A DNA stretch of 64,000 bases, from NCBI RefSeq assembly GCF_022815605.1, contig NZ_JALGRP010000011.1:25471-89470 (forward strand). The letters are read 5' to 3'. Source of the stretch: Microbacterium sp. VKM Ac-2923. GTDB lineage: Bacteria > Actinomycetota > Actinomycetes > Actinomycetales > Microbacteriaceae. Position numbers and translations under genes: made by a program. The notes under the pieces were generated by a model that was not told the origin of the DNA, searched no databases, and saw only the letters and a program-made list of their open reading frames with translations. This document shows positions 1 to 8,651 of the stretch, in pieces. Numbering within the stretch: position 1 is the stretch's first letter; every line of letters begins with the position of its first letter.

Positions 1-272
1 GCCCCGACGTGCAGTCGGTGATCGCGGCGCAGGGTGGGTACCCGGCGCAGCTCGCCAGCCAGCCCGAGTTCTTCACCGCGCTTCCGGATGCCACCCGCGA
101 GAACCTCTCCGAGGCGTTCACCGCCGCGTTCGACGGGGCCGTCGCCCAGCGCGTCACCGACCAGTGGACGCAGGTCGCGACCGCGATGCCGAACGAGCTC
201 GTGAGCGTCTACACGGGTCAGGCGACCATGTCGTCTGTGCTCGAGGGCCTCGAAGCCCGCTTCGGCGAGTAA
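1..272 (+). CDS. ABC sugar transporter substrate-binding protein, C-terminal fragment
   Basis: This is the last ~90 residues of a protein that begins before the window; the reading frame is open from the left edge and stops with TAA at 270-272. The tail is helical, with phrases such as EAFTAAFDGAVAQ and a C-terminal VLEGLEARFGE, as in the C-lobe of family 1 extracellular solute-binding proteins. The downstream genes are a cytosolic glycosidase and two sugar ABC permeases, so the binding protein of that importer is the natural reading. The fragment alone is too short to identify the sugar. A strong hairpin follows directly. Confidence 0.75.
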   Translation, partial: PDVQSVIAAQGGYPAQLASQPEFFTALPDATRENLSEAFTAAFDGAVAQRVTDQWTQVATAMPNELVSVYTGQATMSSVLEGLEARFGE

Positions 273-280
273 GCCCCTCC

Positions 281-311
281 GGGGAGGCGGTGTGCCCGAC
301 ACCGCCTCCCC
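281..311 (+). terminator. intercistronic hairpin after the binding-protein gene
   Basis: A perfect 13-bp inverted repeat, GGGGAGGCGGTGT / ACACCGCCTCCCC with a 5-nt loop, starts 8 bp after the stop codon. There is no U-tract. Inside an operon such a hairpin usually protects the upstream mRNA or partly terminates, so the binding protein is made in excess over the permeases. Confidence 0.75.
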
Positions 312-345
312 CTCCCCTGTCCCCCTCGTAACGCAGGAGCACCGC

Positions 346-1635
346 ATGACCGACGCCCGCACCGACGACCGCACCGACTGGTTCGTCCACGACCGCTTCG
401 GGATGTTCGTCCACTTCGGTCTCTACAGCGTCGCCGCCCGGCACGAGTGGGTGCAGAACTATGAGCGGATCGAAGCCACCGACTACGCCCGCTACGCCCG
501 CTTCTTCGATCCCGACCTCTTCGACGCCCGGGCCCTCGCCCGCCAGGCTCGCCAGGCCGGCGCCCGCTACGTCGTACTCACCGCCAAGCACCACGAGGGC
601 TTCTGCCTGTGGGACACCGCCACGACGCCGTTCAACGCCGTCGAGACCTGCGGCCGCGACCTCGTGCGCGAATACGTCGAGGCCCTGCGCGCCGAGGGAC
701 TGCGTGTCGGCGTCTACTTCTCTCTGCTCGACTGGTCTCATCCGCACTACACGATCGACCGGCACCACCCCCAGCGGAGCGTCGCCGACGTCGCCGCGCG
801 AAACGCCGACCGCGATATGGCGGTCTACCGCCAGTACCTGCACGCACAGGTGCGGGAGCTGCTCACGGGCTACGGTCCGCTCGACTACCTCTTCTTCGAC
901 TTCACCGAGCCCGCCGAGGAAGACGGCCTGCCCGGCAAGTCGCCCGAGGACTGGGATGCCGGGACCCTGCTGGCGATGTGCCGCGAGCTGCAGCCCGACA
1001 TGGTGGTGAACGACCGCCTCGGCATCCCCGCCGATCTCGTCACCCCCGAGCAGTACCAGCCGGTCCGCCCGTTCGAGCGCGACGGCGTGCCGCTCGTGTG
1101 GGAGGCCTGCCAGACGATCAACGGCAGCTGGGGCTATCACCGCGACAACCACGACAGCAAGAGCGCGGCCCTGCTGGTGCGGATGCTCGCCCGCTCGGTG
1201 GCACTGGGCGGCAACCTGCTGCTCAACGTCGGACCCACCGGCCGCGGGGAGATCGCCCCACGCGACGCCGCCCTGCTGTCGGAGGTCGGCGACTGGATGA
1301 CCCGCCACGCGGATGCCATCCGCGGGGCCGGCGCATCGCGCTTCACCGCGCCGTCGGGCGTCGTCTACACGCAGCGCGGCGACCGCCTGTACGCGCACCT
1401 GTTCGACTGGCCCTTCGGTCTGCTGCACCTGCCCGACCTCGCCGACCGGGTCGAATTCGCGCGCTTCCTCGACGACGGGTCCGAGGTGCTGTTCGAGAAC
1501 ATCCCCGCCGACCAGGAAGCCTTCAACCTCCAGCCCGCGGCCCCGGCGCCGGGGACCCTGACGCTCAAGCTCCCCGTCCAGCCGCCGTCGGTCGCGCTCC
1601 CCGTGATCGAGCTGCGGCTGCGGCCCTCCTCCTGA
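346..1635 (+). CDS. cytosolic alpha-L-fucosidase, GH29
   Basis: A 429-residue GH29 enzyme that removes alpha-L-fucose from glycans or oligosaccharides. Family landmarks are HFGLYS (about 23-28), LTAKHHEGFCLWD (79-90), GVYFSLLDW (122-130) and DYLFFDF (180-186); Asp185 is the likely nucleophile. There is no signal peptide, so it should act in the cytosol on imported oligosaccharides. I chose the ATG at 346 because CAGGAG lies 6 nt upstream; a longer in-frame form from 292 would run through the hairpin. The gene sits between the binding-protein and permease genes, which ties it to this importer. Substrate linkage cannot be read from sequence. Confidence 0.9.
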   Translation: MTDARTDDRTDWFVHDRFGMFVHFGLYSVAARHEWVQNYERIEATDYARYARFFDPDLFDARALARQARQAGARYVVLTAKHHEGFCLWDTATTPFNAVETCGRDLVREYVEALRAEGLRVGVYFSLLDWSHPHYTIDRHHPQRSVADVAARNADRDMAVYRQYLHAQVRELLTGYGPLDYLFFDFTEPAEEDGLPGKSPEDWDAGTLLAMCRELQPDMVVNDRLGIPADLVTPEQYQPVRPFERDGVPLVWEACQTINGSWGYHRDNHDSKSAALLVRMLARSVALGGNLLLNVGPTGRGEIAPRDAALLSEVGDWMTRHADAIRGAGASRFTAPSGVVYTQRGDRLYAHLFDWPFGLLHLPDLADRVEFARFLDDGSEVLFENIPADQEAFNLQPAAPAPGTLTLKLPVQPPSVALPVIELRLRPSS

Positions 1636-1649
1636 CGAAAGGCCATCCG

Positions 1650-2573
1650 ATGGTCACCGAATCCTCCATCGCCCCGCGGCGACGGCGCCGCAGCACGATC
1701 GAGACGAGGGAACGCCGCCAGGCGCTCGGCTTCATCACCCCGGCCGTGCTCGGGCTCGCGGTGTTCACGGTCCTCCCCGTGGGTCTCGCGATCGTCATGA
1801 GCCTGTTCGACTGGCCGATCTTCGGCAAGCGCGCCTTCGTCGGCCTCGACAACTACGTGACGTTGCTGACCTCGTCGCCCGACTTCTGGCCCGCGCTGCG
1901 CAACTCCGCGGTCTTCACGCTGCTCTACGTGCCGCTGAACCTCGTCGTGGCGCTCGGGCTGTCGCTGCTGCTGGGGCCCCGCATCCGCGGCCGCGCCGTC
2001 TTCCGCGTCCTGTTCTTCATCCCCGTGGTCACACCGATCGTGGCGAGCGCGTTGATCTGGCGCCTGGTGCTGCAGCCCGACGGGCTGCTCAACGGCATGA
2101 CGGTCTCGCTCTTCGGGTGGGAGCTGCCGAACTTCCTCGTCGACCAGAACTGGGCGATGCTCGCCGTCGTGGCGATGAGCGTCTGGGCGGGCATGGGCTA
2201 CAACATGCTCGTGCTCACCGCGGCCCTCGAGCAGGTTCCGACCTCGGTCGTCGAGGCGGCGCAGATCGACGGGGCCCGTGGCATCCGTCTCGTCGGGCAG
2301 GTGATCATCCCGCTCATCTCGCCCGCGATCTTCTTCGCCGCGGTGATGACGATCATCTCGTCGATGCAGGTCTTCGCGCAGCCGCAGCTGCTGACCGGCG
2401 GCGGCCCCGGCACGTCCACCGTGCCGCTGGTGATGTTCATCTACAACACCGGCTTCAAGTTCCAGGACCTCGGTCTCGCCGCCGCGGGCGCGTGGATCCT
2501 GTTCGTCATCATCATCGGCATCACAGCGCTGCAGTTCCGGGCGCAGAAGAGGTGGGTGCACTATGAGCACTGA
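1650..2573 (+). CDS. carbohydrate ABC transporter permease 1 (MalF/UgpA-like)
   Basis: A 307-residue inner-membrane permease. After a basic N-terminus (RRRRRSTIETRERR) come about six hydrophobic segments. The cytoplasmic EAA loop appears as EAAQIDGARGIRLVGQVIIP, the contact point for the ATPase. I chose the ATG at 1650, 14 bp after the fucosidase stop; longer in-frame extensions cover the fucosidase gene. The 3' end overlaps the next permease by 11 bp. No ATPase gene is present nearby, as is common when a shared MsiK-type ATPase serves several importers. Confidence 0.93.
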   Translation: MVTESSIAPRRRRRSTIETRERRQALGFITPAVLGLAVFTVLPVGLAIVMSLFDWPIFGKRAFVGLDNYVTLLTSSPDFWPALRNSAVFTLLYVPLNLVVALGLSLLLGPRIRGRAVFRVLFFIPVVTPIVASALIWRLVLQPDGLLNGMTVSLFGWELPNFLVDQNWAMLAVVAMSVWAGMGYNMLVLTAALEQVPTSVVEAAQIDGARGIRLVGQVIIPLISPAIFFAAVMTIISSMQVFAQPQLLTGGGPGTSTVPLVMFIYNTGFKFQDLGLAAAGAWILFVIIIGITALQFRAQKRWVHYEH

Positions 2574-3504
2574 AACCCTGCGACAGACTCACCGACCGAC
2601 TCCGCTGTCGCCCGCGACCGCCGTCGAGGGCCCGCGCGGTGGTCGACGCGGCCGCCGACGCGGTCAGCCGGCGTCGCGCGGCGAACGCCTCGGCCTCATC
2701 GGCGCGTACGCCGCGGTCATCGTGGCGGCCGTGGTCTTCGCCGCCCCGCTGATCTACGCCTTCTTCTCGGCGCTGAAGCCCTCGAACGAGGTGCTGCTGG
2801 CACCGCCGACGCTGGTCGGCACCGAGGTGCGATGGCAGAACTTCCTCGAGGTGTTCACCTTCGCGCCCTTCACCACCTACATCGCGAACTCGTTCATCGT
2901 CTCGATCGCCGGGGTGCTGGTCGTCCTCGCGGTGTCGGCGACGGCCGGCTATGCCTTCGGACGCCTGCGCTGGCCCGGGCGCGACGTGGTCTTCGTCCTG
3001 TTCCTCGGCACGCTGATGGTGCCGCAGGAGGTGCTCGTCATCCCCATGTTCGTCGTGATGCAGTGGTTCGGCTGGGTCGACACGTATCAGTCGCTCATCC
3101 TCCCCTGGGCCTTCACCGCCTTCGGCACCTTCCTCATGCGGCAGTTCTTCCGTGGCATCCCGTTCGAGCTCGAAGAAGCCGCGCGCATGGACGGGGCGGG
3201 ACCGGTGCGCACCTTCCTGCAGGTGATCCTGCCCCTGGCGGGGTCGGCGCTGGCCGTGCTGGCGGTCTTCACGTTCCTCAACTACTGGAACAGCTACCTG
3301 TGGCCGCTCGTGACCGTCAACGACTACAACACCCTCGGCACCCTGCCCATCGGCCTGGCGAGCTTCGCCACGCAGTCCGGAACGCGCTGGGACCTGCAGA
3401 TGGCGGCGACGATCATCTCGATGATCCCCACCACCCTCCTGGTCATCGCCCTGCAGAAGCACCTGGTCAAGGGCATCGCGACGTCGGGGCTGGGCGGACG
3501 ATGA
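2563..3504 (+). CDS. carbohydrate ABC transporter permease 2 (MalG/UgpE-like)
   Basis: A 313-residue partner permease of the preceding gene. A basic, Gly/Arg-rich N-terminal stretch of about 45 residues is followed by about six membrane segments and the EAA-loop motif EEAARMDGAGPVRTFLQVIL. The start overlaps the end of permease 1 by 11 bp and its stop overlaps the next start in an ATGA, so translation is probably coupled. Together the two permeases form the membrane channel of a CUT1-type sugar importer. Confidence 0.93.
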   Translation: MSTETLRQTHRPTPLSPATAVEGPRGGRRGRRRGQPASRGERLGLIGAYAAVIVAAVVFAAPLIYAFFSALKPSNEVLLAPPTLVGTEVRWQNFLEVFTFAPFTTYIANSFIVSIAGVLVVLAVSATAGYAFGRLRWPGRDVVFVLFLGTLMVPQEVLVIPMFVVMQWFGWVDTYQSLILPWAFTAFGTFLMRQFFRGIPFELEEAARMDGAGPVRTFLQVILPLAGSALAVLAVFTFLNYWNSYLWPLVTVNDYNTLGTLPIGLASFATQSGTRWDLQMAATIISMIPTTLLVIALQKHLVKGIATSGLGGR

Positions 3505-4985
3505 GCGAGCGACGCCCCCGCATCGCCATCGCCGGCGTGGCCATCGAGTCCAGCGCATACGCGGCCCACCGGGCCGGCCACGACGACTTCGTCGTGCTCC
3601 GCGGTGCCGACGTGCTCACGCGGTACCCGTTCCTCGCGGCGGGAACGCCCCTGGGCGACGCCGCCGAGTGGATCGGGGTGTTCTACGCCCGCTCCATCCC
3701 CGGGGGGCAGGTGCGACGCGACGTCTACGACGACTTCCGCTCCCGGATCGTGACCGGCCTCGCCGAGGTCGGAGACGTGGATGCCGTGTACCTCGACGTG
3801 CACGGAGCGATGGGCGTCGACGGCCTCGACGACGCCGAGGGCGACCTCCTCGAGGCCGTGCGCGCGGTGATCGGCGCCGAGCCCCTCGTCGTCGCGCCGA
3901 TGGATCTGCACGGCAACGTCTCGGAGCGCTTCGCCCGCGCCGTCGACCTGCCGACCTGCTTCCGCCTGGCGCCGCACGAGGACGCCGACGAGACGCGGGA
4001 GCGTGCCGCCCGGACCCTCCTCGAGTGGGTGGGCCGCGACGAGCGCCCCGCACGCGCGTGGGTGCGCGTGCCGATCCTGCTCCCCGGCGAGAAGACCTCG
4101 ACCCGCGTGGAGCCCGCGAAGAGCCTCTACGCCCGTCTCGGCGACGTGGAGCGGATGCCGGGGGTCACCGACGCGTCGATCTGGATCGGCTACGCCTGGG
4201 CTGACGAACCCCGCTGCCACGCCACGGTGCTCGTCAGCGGCTCCGACGAACCGACCATCGTCGAGCAAGCCGAGACGCTGGCTCGCGCGCTGTGGGACGC
4301 GCGCGCGGACTTCTCGTTCGTCGGACCGCCCGGGTCGCTCGCCGACGGCATCACCGCGGGGCTCGCACACCGCGCCTCCGGTGGGGACCGGCCCTACCTC
4401 GTCAGCGACTCCGGCGACAACCCGGGAGCGGGCGGCTCGGGCGATGTCACCTGGGCGTTGCACGAACTGCTCCGCGACGACCGGCTGACCGGCGACGACG
4501 ACGGCCTCTCCGTCGCCGTGGCGTCGATCTTCGATGCCACCGCCGTCGCCTCCCTCGACGGCGTCGCCGTGGGCTCGGCGGTCGACCTCGAAGCCGGCGC
4601 CCGCGTCGACGACCGCGTGAGCGGACCCGTTCGCCTCGTCGGCGTGCTGCTCCACCGGCACGACGATCCGGTCGCCGGGCGCGTCGTCGTGATCGGCATC
4701 GGCGCACTCCGGGTGATCGTCACCGAACGGCGCAAGGCGTTCCACGCCGTCGAGGACTTCCGCCGGCTCGGCATCGACCCCTCGGCCACCGACATCGTCG
4801 TGACCAAGATCGGCTACCTCGAGCCCACCCTGTACGCCATCGCCGCGGGCTGGACGCTGGCCCTCACCCCGGGGCCGGTCGACCAAGACCTGGATCGACT
4901 GGGTCACCGCCGCATCGAGCGACCGATGTTCCCCTTCGATGCGTTCGATGCCGATCCCGACCTGAGGGCGGTGGTTCTGCGATGA
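3501..4985 (+). CDS. M81 family metallopeptidase-like protein (MlrC family)
   Basis: 494 residues, the normal length for the MlrC/M81 family of zinc metallo-amidohydrolases named for microcystin linear-peptide breakdown. Visible family features are LDVHGAM (98-104), MDLHGNV (134-140) and APHEDADETRERA (157-169), which supply the His/Asp metal ligands, and a C-terminal SGDNPGAGGSGD segment. The start overlaps the permease stop by 4 bp (ATGA), so it is a firm operon member. In sugar operons its substrate is unknown; cleavage of an amide on the imported glycan, such as an N-acetyl group, is possible but only inferred. Confidence 0.88.
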   Translation: MSERRPRIAIAGVAIESSAYAAHRAGHDDFVVLRGADVLTRYPFLAAGTPLGDAAEWIGVFYARSIPGGQVRRDVYDDFRSRIVTGLAEVGDVDAVYLDVHGAMGVDGLDDAEGDLLEAVRAVIGAEPLVVAPMDLHGNVSERFARAVDLPTCFRLAPHEDADETRERAARTLLEWVGRDERPARAWVRVPILLPGEKTSTRVEPAKSLYARLGDVERMPGVTDASIWIGYAWADEPRCHATVLVSGSDEPTIVEQAETLARALWDARADFSFVGPPGSLADGITAGLAHRASGGDRPYLVSDSGDNPGAGGSGDVTWALHELLRDDRLTGDDDGLSVAVASIFDATAVASLDGVAVGSAVDLEAGARVDDRVSGPVRLVGVLLHRHDDPVAGRVVVIGIGALRVIVTERRKAFHAVEDFRRLGIDPSATDIVVTKIGYLEPTLYAIAAGWTLALTPGPVDQDLDRLGHRRIERPMFPFDAFDADPDLRAVVLR

Positions 4986-5710
4986 CCGCGTTCGAGATGG
5001 CCGTGCAGGATGCCGCGGGCATCGGTGTCGCAGCGACGCTCGGCGTCGACCGCGTCGAGCTGTGCGCTGCGCTGTCGCTCGGGGGGTTGACCCCCTCGGT
5101 CGGGCTCATCGAGGCCGCGACCGCCGCCGGCATCGCGACCCACGTCCTGGTGCGCCCACGCGGGGGCGACTTCGAGTACGACGACGCCGAGCGGACCCTC
5201 ATCGTCGACGACGCCCGGTGGGCGTGCTCGCGGGGTGCGGCCGGCGTCGTCGTCGGCGGCCTGCGCGACGGGGCGATCGACGAGGAGCTCGTCGATCGCG
5301 TCCTCGCCGTCGCGGGCGGCGCGGACGTGACATTCCATCGGGCCTTCGACAATCTGTCGGACCTCGACGCCGGTCTCGACCGGCTCGCCGCGATCGGCGT
5401 CACCCGGATCTTGACCTCGGGCGGCGCCGCCCGGGCAGACGACGCGCTCGACGTCCTGCGGCGACTGGTGCGACGGGCGGGCGGGGCGATCGAGATCATG
5501 GCGGGCAGCGGGGTGCGCTCCGACAACGCGGCGCGGATCGCCGCCACCGGCGTCGACGCCGTCCATGCCTCGGCCAAGCGCTCGGTTGCCGGCCGCCCCG
5601 GCGTCGCGCTCGGCTCCGCAGCCATCGACGGTGGGGGGTACGAGACCGTCGACCCCGACGAGGCCCGTCGCCTGTTCGGCATCCTGCGGTCGACCGAGGA
5701 GGCGAGATGA
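4982..5710 (+). CDS. cutC: CutC family TIM-barrel protein
   Basis: 242 residues, the size of CutC proteins. Signature stretches are DRVELCAALSLGGLTPS, VLVRPRGGDFEYDDAE, GVVVGGLRDGAID, VTFHRAFDN, RILTSGGAA and IEIMAGSGV. The family is annotated as copper homeostasis, but the evidence for copper binding is weak and nothing here (no metal transporter, no Cys/His cluster) suggests copper. The ATGA overlap with the M81 gene and with the ROK kinase gene places it in a sugar-processing operon, so a catalytic role on a sugar intermediate is more likely here. That role is an inference. Confidence 0.9.
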   Translation: MTAFEMAVQDAAGIGVAATLGVDRVELCAALSLGGLTPSVGLIEAATAAGIATHVLVRPRGGDFEYDDAERTLIVDDARWACSRGAAGVVVGGLRDGAIDEELVDRVLAVAGGADVTFHRAFDNLSDLDAGLDRLAAIGVTRILTSGGAARADDALDVLRRLVRRAGGAIEIMAGSGVRSDNAARIAATGVDAVHASAKRSVAGRPGVALGSAAIDGGGYETVDPDEARRLFGILRSTEEAR

Positions 5711-6639
5711 CGCTTCTTCTGGGAGTCGACAACGGGGGAACACGGGTCAAGCTGCTCCTCGCGCGCGAGGTCGGCGGGCGGTTCGAGCACGTACGCACGG
5801 ACGACGCGCCGACCCCCCGCGGACCCGGCGCCATGGACGAACTGGCCGTGCTGACACGGACGTTCCTCGCCGGCGACCGCGCGGACGCCTTCGGCATCAC
5901 CGTCGCCGGAATCCTCGACGAGACGTCCGGTGTCGTGGCGACCAGCGCGAACATGCGCTGGCTGGAGGGACTGGCACCCGCCCGCGAGCTGTCCGACCGT
6001 CTCGACATCGCCGGGGTGGCCGTGCAGGACGGCGTCGCCACCGCGATCGCGGAAGCGGTCCTCGGCGCCGGACGCGGAGCCGACGACGTGTTCGTGCTCG
6101 CCCTGGGAACGGGAATCGCCGGCGCCCATGTCGTCGGCGGCGCCGTCCGCAAGGGCGCGCACGGCGGTGCGGGAGAGATCGGGCACCTCGCCGCGGGGCG
6201 CGGTGAGAAATGCACGTGCGGGCAATCGGGCTGTCTGGAATCGCTCCTGGGCGGCACGCGCCTCGGCGCACGCTGGGACCGCGCCCGCGGGGTCGACGCG
6301 TCGTCCACCGCCCTCGACGTGGTGCTCGCCGCCGAGCGGGGCGACGGCACCGCCCGCGCGATCCTCGACGAGGCGACGACGGCTCTGGCTCACAGCCTGC
6401 TGAGTGTGATGGCCATGATCGACCCCGGCGTGATCGTCATCGGCGGCGGTCTGTCGAACTCGCCGACCTGGATCATCGACCCCGCGGTCGACAAGGCCCA
6501 CCGTCAGGCGACCTTCCACGCCGTGCCCCCCATCGTCCGGGCGCAGCTCGGCACGTGGGCGGGGGCGTGGGGTGCGGTCGTGACCGCGGGGCACCGGATG
6601 AGCGGCGAGCGCCGCCTCGAGCGGACGGAGACCGTCTGA
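5707..6639 (+). CDS. ROK family sugar kinase
   Basis: 310 residues with the ROK layout: an N-terminal phosphate loop (GVDNGGTRVK, 6-15), a catalytic Asp candidate Asp108 in VQDGVATAI, LALGTGIAGA (131-140), and the zinc site EIGH...CTCGQSGCLES with His160, Cys169, Cys171 and Cys176. There is no N-terminal helix-turn-helix, so it is a kinase rather than a ROK repressor. It follows cutC with an ATGA overlap and is followed by nagB, so an amino sugar such as GlcNAc is a reasonable substrate. Glucose or another hexose cannot be ruled out. Confidence 0.9.
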   Translation: MTLLLGVDNGGTRVKLLLAREVGGRFEHVRTDDAPTPRGPGAMDELAVLTRTFLAGDRADAFGITVAGILDETSGVVATSANMRWLEGLAPARELSDRLDIAGVAVQDGVATAIAEAVLGAGRGADDVFVLALGTGIAGAHVVGGAVRKGAHGGAGEIGHLAAGRGEKCTCGQSGCLESLLGGTRLGARWDRARGVDASSTALDVVLAAERGDGTARAILDEATTALAHSLLSVMAMIDPGVIVIGGGLSNSPTWIIDPAVDKAHRQATFHAVPPIVRAQLGTWAGAWGAVVTAGHRMSGERRLERTETV

Positions 6640-7424
6640 TGGCCGAGGTCGTCGTCACCCGAACCGCCGACGAGGCGTCACGGCTCGCCGCGGATCACGT
6701 CGCCCGCGCGATCGCTGTCCGACCTCGGCTCGTGTTGGGTGTCGCCACCGGCTCCACCCCCGAGCTCTTCTACCGTCACCTGGCCCGGCGCCTCACCGCG
6801 GAAGGCACCGACACGTCGGGTGTCCGAGCATTCGCGCTCGACGAGTACGTGGGGCTGCCCGCCGATCACCCCGAGTCGTATGCCGCCGTCATCGAACGCA
6901 CCGTGACGGTACCGCTCGGTCTCGACCCGGCGCACGTGCACGTGCCCGACGGCGGCGCCGCTGATCCCTTCGCCGCCGCCGAGGCGTACGACCGCGCCAT
7001 CACCGCCGTCGGCGGTGTCGACATCCAGATCCTCGGCATCGGACGCAACGGTCACATCGGCTTCAACGAACCGGGGTCGTCGCTCGGGTCGCGCACGCGG
7101 GTGAAGACGCTGGCCGCCTCGACCCGCGACGCCAACGCGCGGTTCTTCGCCGATCCGCGCGATGTCCCCGTCCACTGCATCACCCAGGGCATCGGCACCA
7201 TTCGCGAGGCACGGCATCTCATCCTGCTCGCCTTCGGGGCGGACAAGAGCGCCGCGCTGGCCGGTGCCGTCGAGGGTCCCGTGTCGGCGAGCCTGCCCGG
7301 ATCGGCGATTCAGCTCCATCCGCACGTCACGGTGCTGGCCGACGAGGATGCCGCGCGGGAGCTGACGCAGGCAGAGGCCTACCGCGAGGCCTGGGCTCTG
7401 AAGCCCTCCGCGCAATCGTTCTGA
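6639..7424 (+). CDS. nagB: glucosamine-6-phosphate deaminase
   Basis: 261 residues. NagB converts glucosamine-6-phosphate to fructose-6-phosphate and ammonia in the cytosol. Landmarks are LGVATGSTPE (33-42), FALDEYVGL (65-73, catalytic Asp68), and GIGRNGHIGFNEPG (133-146) with His139 and Glu144. The GRNGH form is the Bacillus-like version of the active-site loop. The start overlaps the ROK stop by one base (TGATG). A matching N-acetylglucosamine-6-phosphate deacetylase (NagA) is not in the window; it may lie upstream or elsewhere, or the operon may use another deacetylase. Confidence 0.95.
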   Translation: MAEVVVTRTADEASRLAADHVARAIAVRPRLVLGVATGSTPELFYRHLARRLTAEGTDTSGVRAFALDEYVGLPADHPESYAAVIERTVTVPLGLDPAHVHVPDGGAADPFAAAEAYDRAITAVGGVDIQILGIGRNGHIGFNEPGSSLGSRTRVKTLAASTRDANARFFADPRDVPVHCITQGIGTIREARHLILLAFGADKSAALAGAVEGPVSASLPGSAIQLHPHVTVLADEDAARELTQAEAYREAWALKPSAQSF

Positions 7425-7471
7425 GCGAACGCCGCAGCGCGCTCCGCGTCTCCCGGTGGAGGCGTCCGTCA

Positions 7472-7490
7472 CCGGCGCGCCCCACGCCGG
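7472..7490. terminator. possible weak terminator between convergent genes
   Basis: CCGGCG and CGCCGG form a 6-bp stem with a 7-nt loop in the 121-bp gap between nagB and the convergent LacI gene. No U-run follows on either strand, so this is a weak call. Confidence 0.3.
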
Positions 7491-7545
7491 CGCTCCCGGT
7501 CTGCCGGCGGAGCCGTCCGGTGCCGCCCTCGCACGGGGCGTGACA

Positions 7546-8568
7546 TCACGTCCGAAGAGGTGCGCTCGTCGACTCCCGCACGACGAGTGTGGGAGGGATC
7601 GTGTCGTGCCGAGGTTCGGCGGCGCCCTCGATAGCGGCGACGATCCGCCGGAGCGCCGACGCGCCGAGAGCGGAGAAGTCCTGCCGGACCGTCGTCAGGG
7701 GAGGGAGGAAGTGGCGCGCATCGGACAGGTCGTCGAAGCCGACGACACTGATGTCGTGCGGAACCCGGATGCCGCGATCGTGCAACCCGTGGATGACACC
7801 GAGCGCCATCTGGTCGTTCGCCGCGAACACGGCCGTCGTCTCGCCCAGGTCGTACGTGCGACCGAACTGGAACCCGAACTCGGAACCCCAATCGGCGATG
7901 ACGCACGGCCCCTCGCGGAGCCCTGCCTCCGCGAGGGCCTCTCGCCAGCCCTGAGCGCGTTCTCTGGCGTCGAACCAGTCCGTCGGGCCGGCCAGGTGAG
8001 CGATGGTGCGGTGCCCGAGCCCCACGAGATGCCGGACCGCCAGTCGCGCGCCCTCCCGCTGATCGACCCCCACCGTGTGCCACGACGCGCTCGCCTCGGC
8101 CTTGACGACGATCGTCGGAAGGTTCGTGGTCTGCCGACGGAGCAGCGCGAGCGAGGACTCGCGCGGGGCGATGACGCAGAGCGCGTCGACCCCCTCGGTG
8201 ACCGCTTCCATGACGCCGGCGTCCATCCGGGCTGCATCCGGATGATCGCTCGAGAACGCGCTCACGGCGTAGCCGGCCCCACGTGCGGCGGTCTCCAGAG
8301 CCCGCAGCGTGCTGTTCGGGCCGTTCTGGACGGGACCGTCGATGAGCACCCCGATCCGCCGGGCACGCCGGGTGGCGAGCGCACGGGCGATCGAGCTCGG
8401 CGTGTAGTTCATGTCCTCCATGACCTGCAGCACACGCGTGCGCGTGGTTTCGCGGATCTGCGGGTGTTCGTTCATGACCCGCGACACGGTCATGTGCGAG
8501 ACACCCGCCCGGCGCGCGACGTCGTAGATGCTGGGCCGCTGCCATCCGCGGCTCGAAGGCTGGGTCAT
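7546..8568 (-). CDS. LacI family transcriptional regulator
   Basis: 340 residues. The N-terminal helix-turn-helix and hinge read SIYDVARRAGVSHMTVSRV followed by NYTPSSIARALATRR, and the rest is a periplasmic-binding-protein-like sensor domain. It converges on the fucosidase/nagB operon and follows the secreted-protein genes on the same strand, from which it is separated by a strong terminator. It most likely controls the upstream amino-sugar operon, whose promoter lies outside the window. The ligand is unknown. Confidence 0.93.
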   Translation of the reverse strand: MTQPSSRGWQRPSIYDVARRAGVSHMTVSRVMNEHPQIRETTRTRVLQVMEDMNYTPSSIARALATRRARRIGVLIDGPVQNGPNSTLRALETAARGAGYAVSAFSSDHPDAARMDAGVMEAVTEGVDALCVIAPRESSLALLRRQTTNLPTIVVKAEASASWHTVGVDQREGARLAVRHLVGLGHRTIAHLAGPTDWFDARERAQGWREALAEAGLREGPCVIADWGSEFGFQFGRTYDLGETTAVFAANDQMALGVIHGLHDRGIRVPHDISVVGFDDLSDARHFLPPLTTVRQDFSALGASALRRIVAAIEGAAEPRHDTIPPTLVVRESTSAPLRT

Positions 8569-8571
8569 CGT

Positions 8572-8583
8572 GATCGTCCGATC
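8572..8583. promoter_or_regulatory. possible autoregulatory operator of the LacI gene
   Basis: GATCG-TC-CGATC is a perfect 5-2-5 palindrome ending 4 bp before the LacI start codon at 8568. LacI regulators often bind near their own start. No second copy was found in the window, so the assignment is tentative. Confidence 0.35.
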
Positions 8584-8611
8584 CTGCGAAGGGGAGGTGT
8601 CGCTCCCGGGG

Positions 8612-8645
8612 GTGAACGGGGGCGGGCGTACCCGCCCCCGTTCAC
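8612..8645 (-). terminator. terminator hairpin after the 665-residue secreted protein
   Basis: A perfect 15-bp stem, GTGAACGGGGGCGGG / CCCGCCCCCGTTCAC with a 4-nt loop, sits 6 bp after the stop codon of the 8652-10649 gene. Its GGGGGCGGG core recurs at 13013-13042 and, with one mismatch, at 16179-16213. Confidence 0.85.
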
Positions 8646-8651
8646 GGAATG

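Noticed and set aside
154..1428. Long minus-strand open frame opposite the fucosidase gene
   Set aside because: It is a mirror of the GC-biased fucosidase gene, with Arg/Val/Glu-rich composition and no domain-like pattern; the plus-strand protein has clear family motifs.
4982..5710. A copper-resistance role for cutC
   Set aside because: No copper pump, chaperone or copper regulator is nearby, and the gene is locked into a sugar operon by overlaps at both ends.
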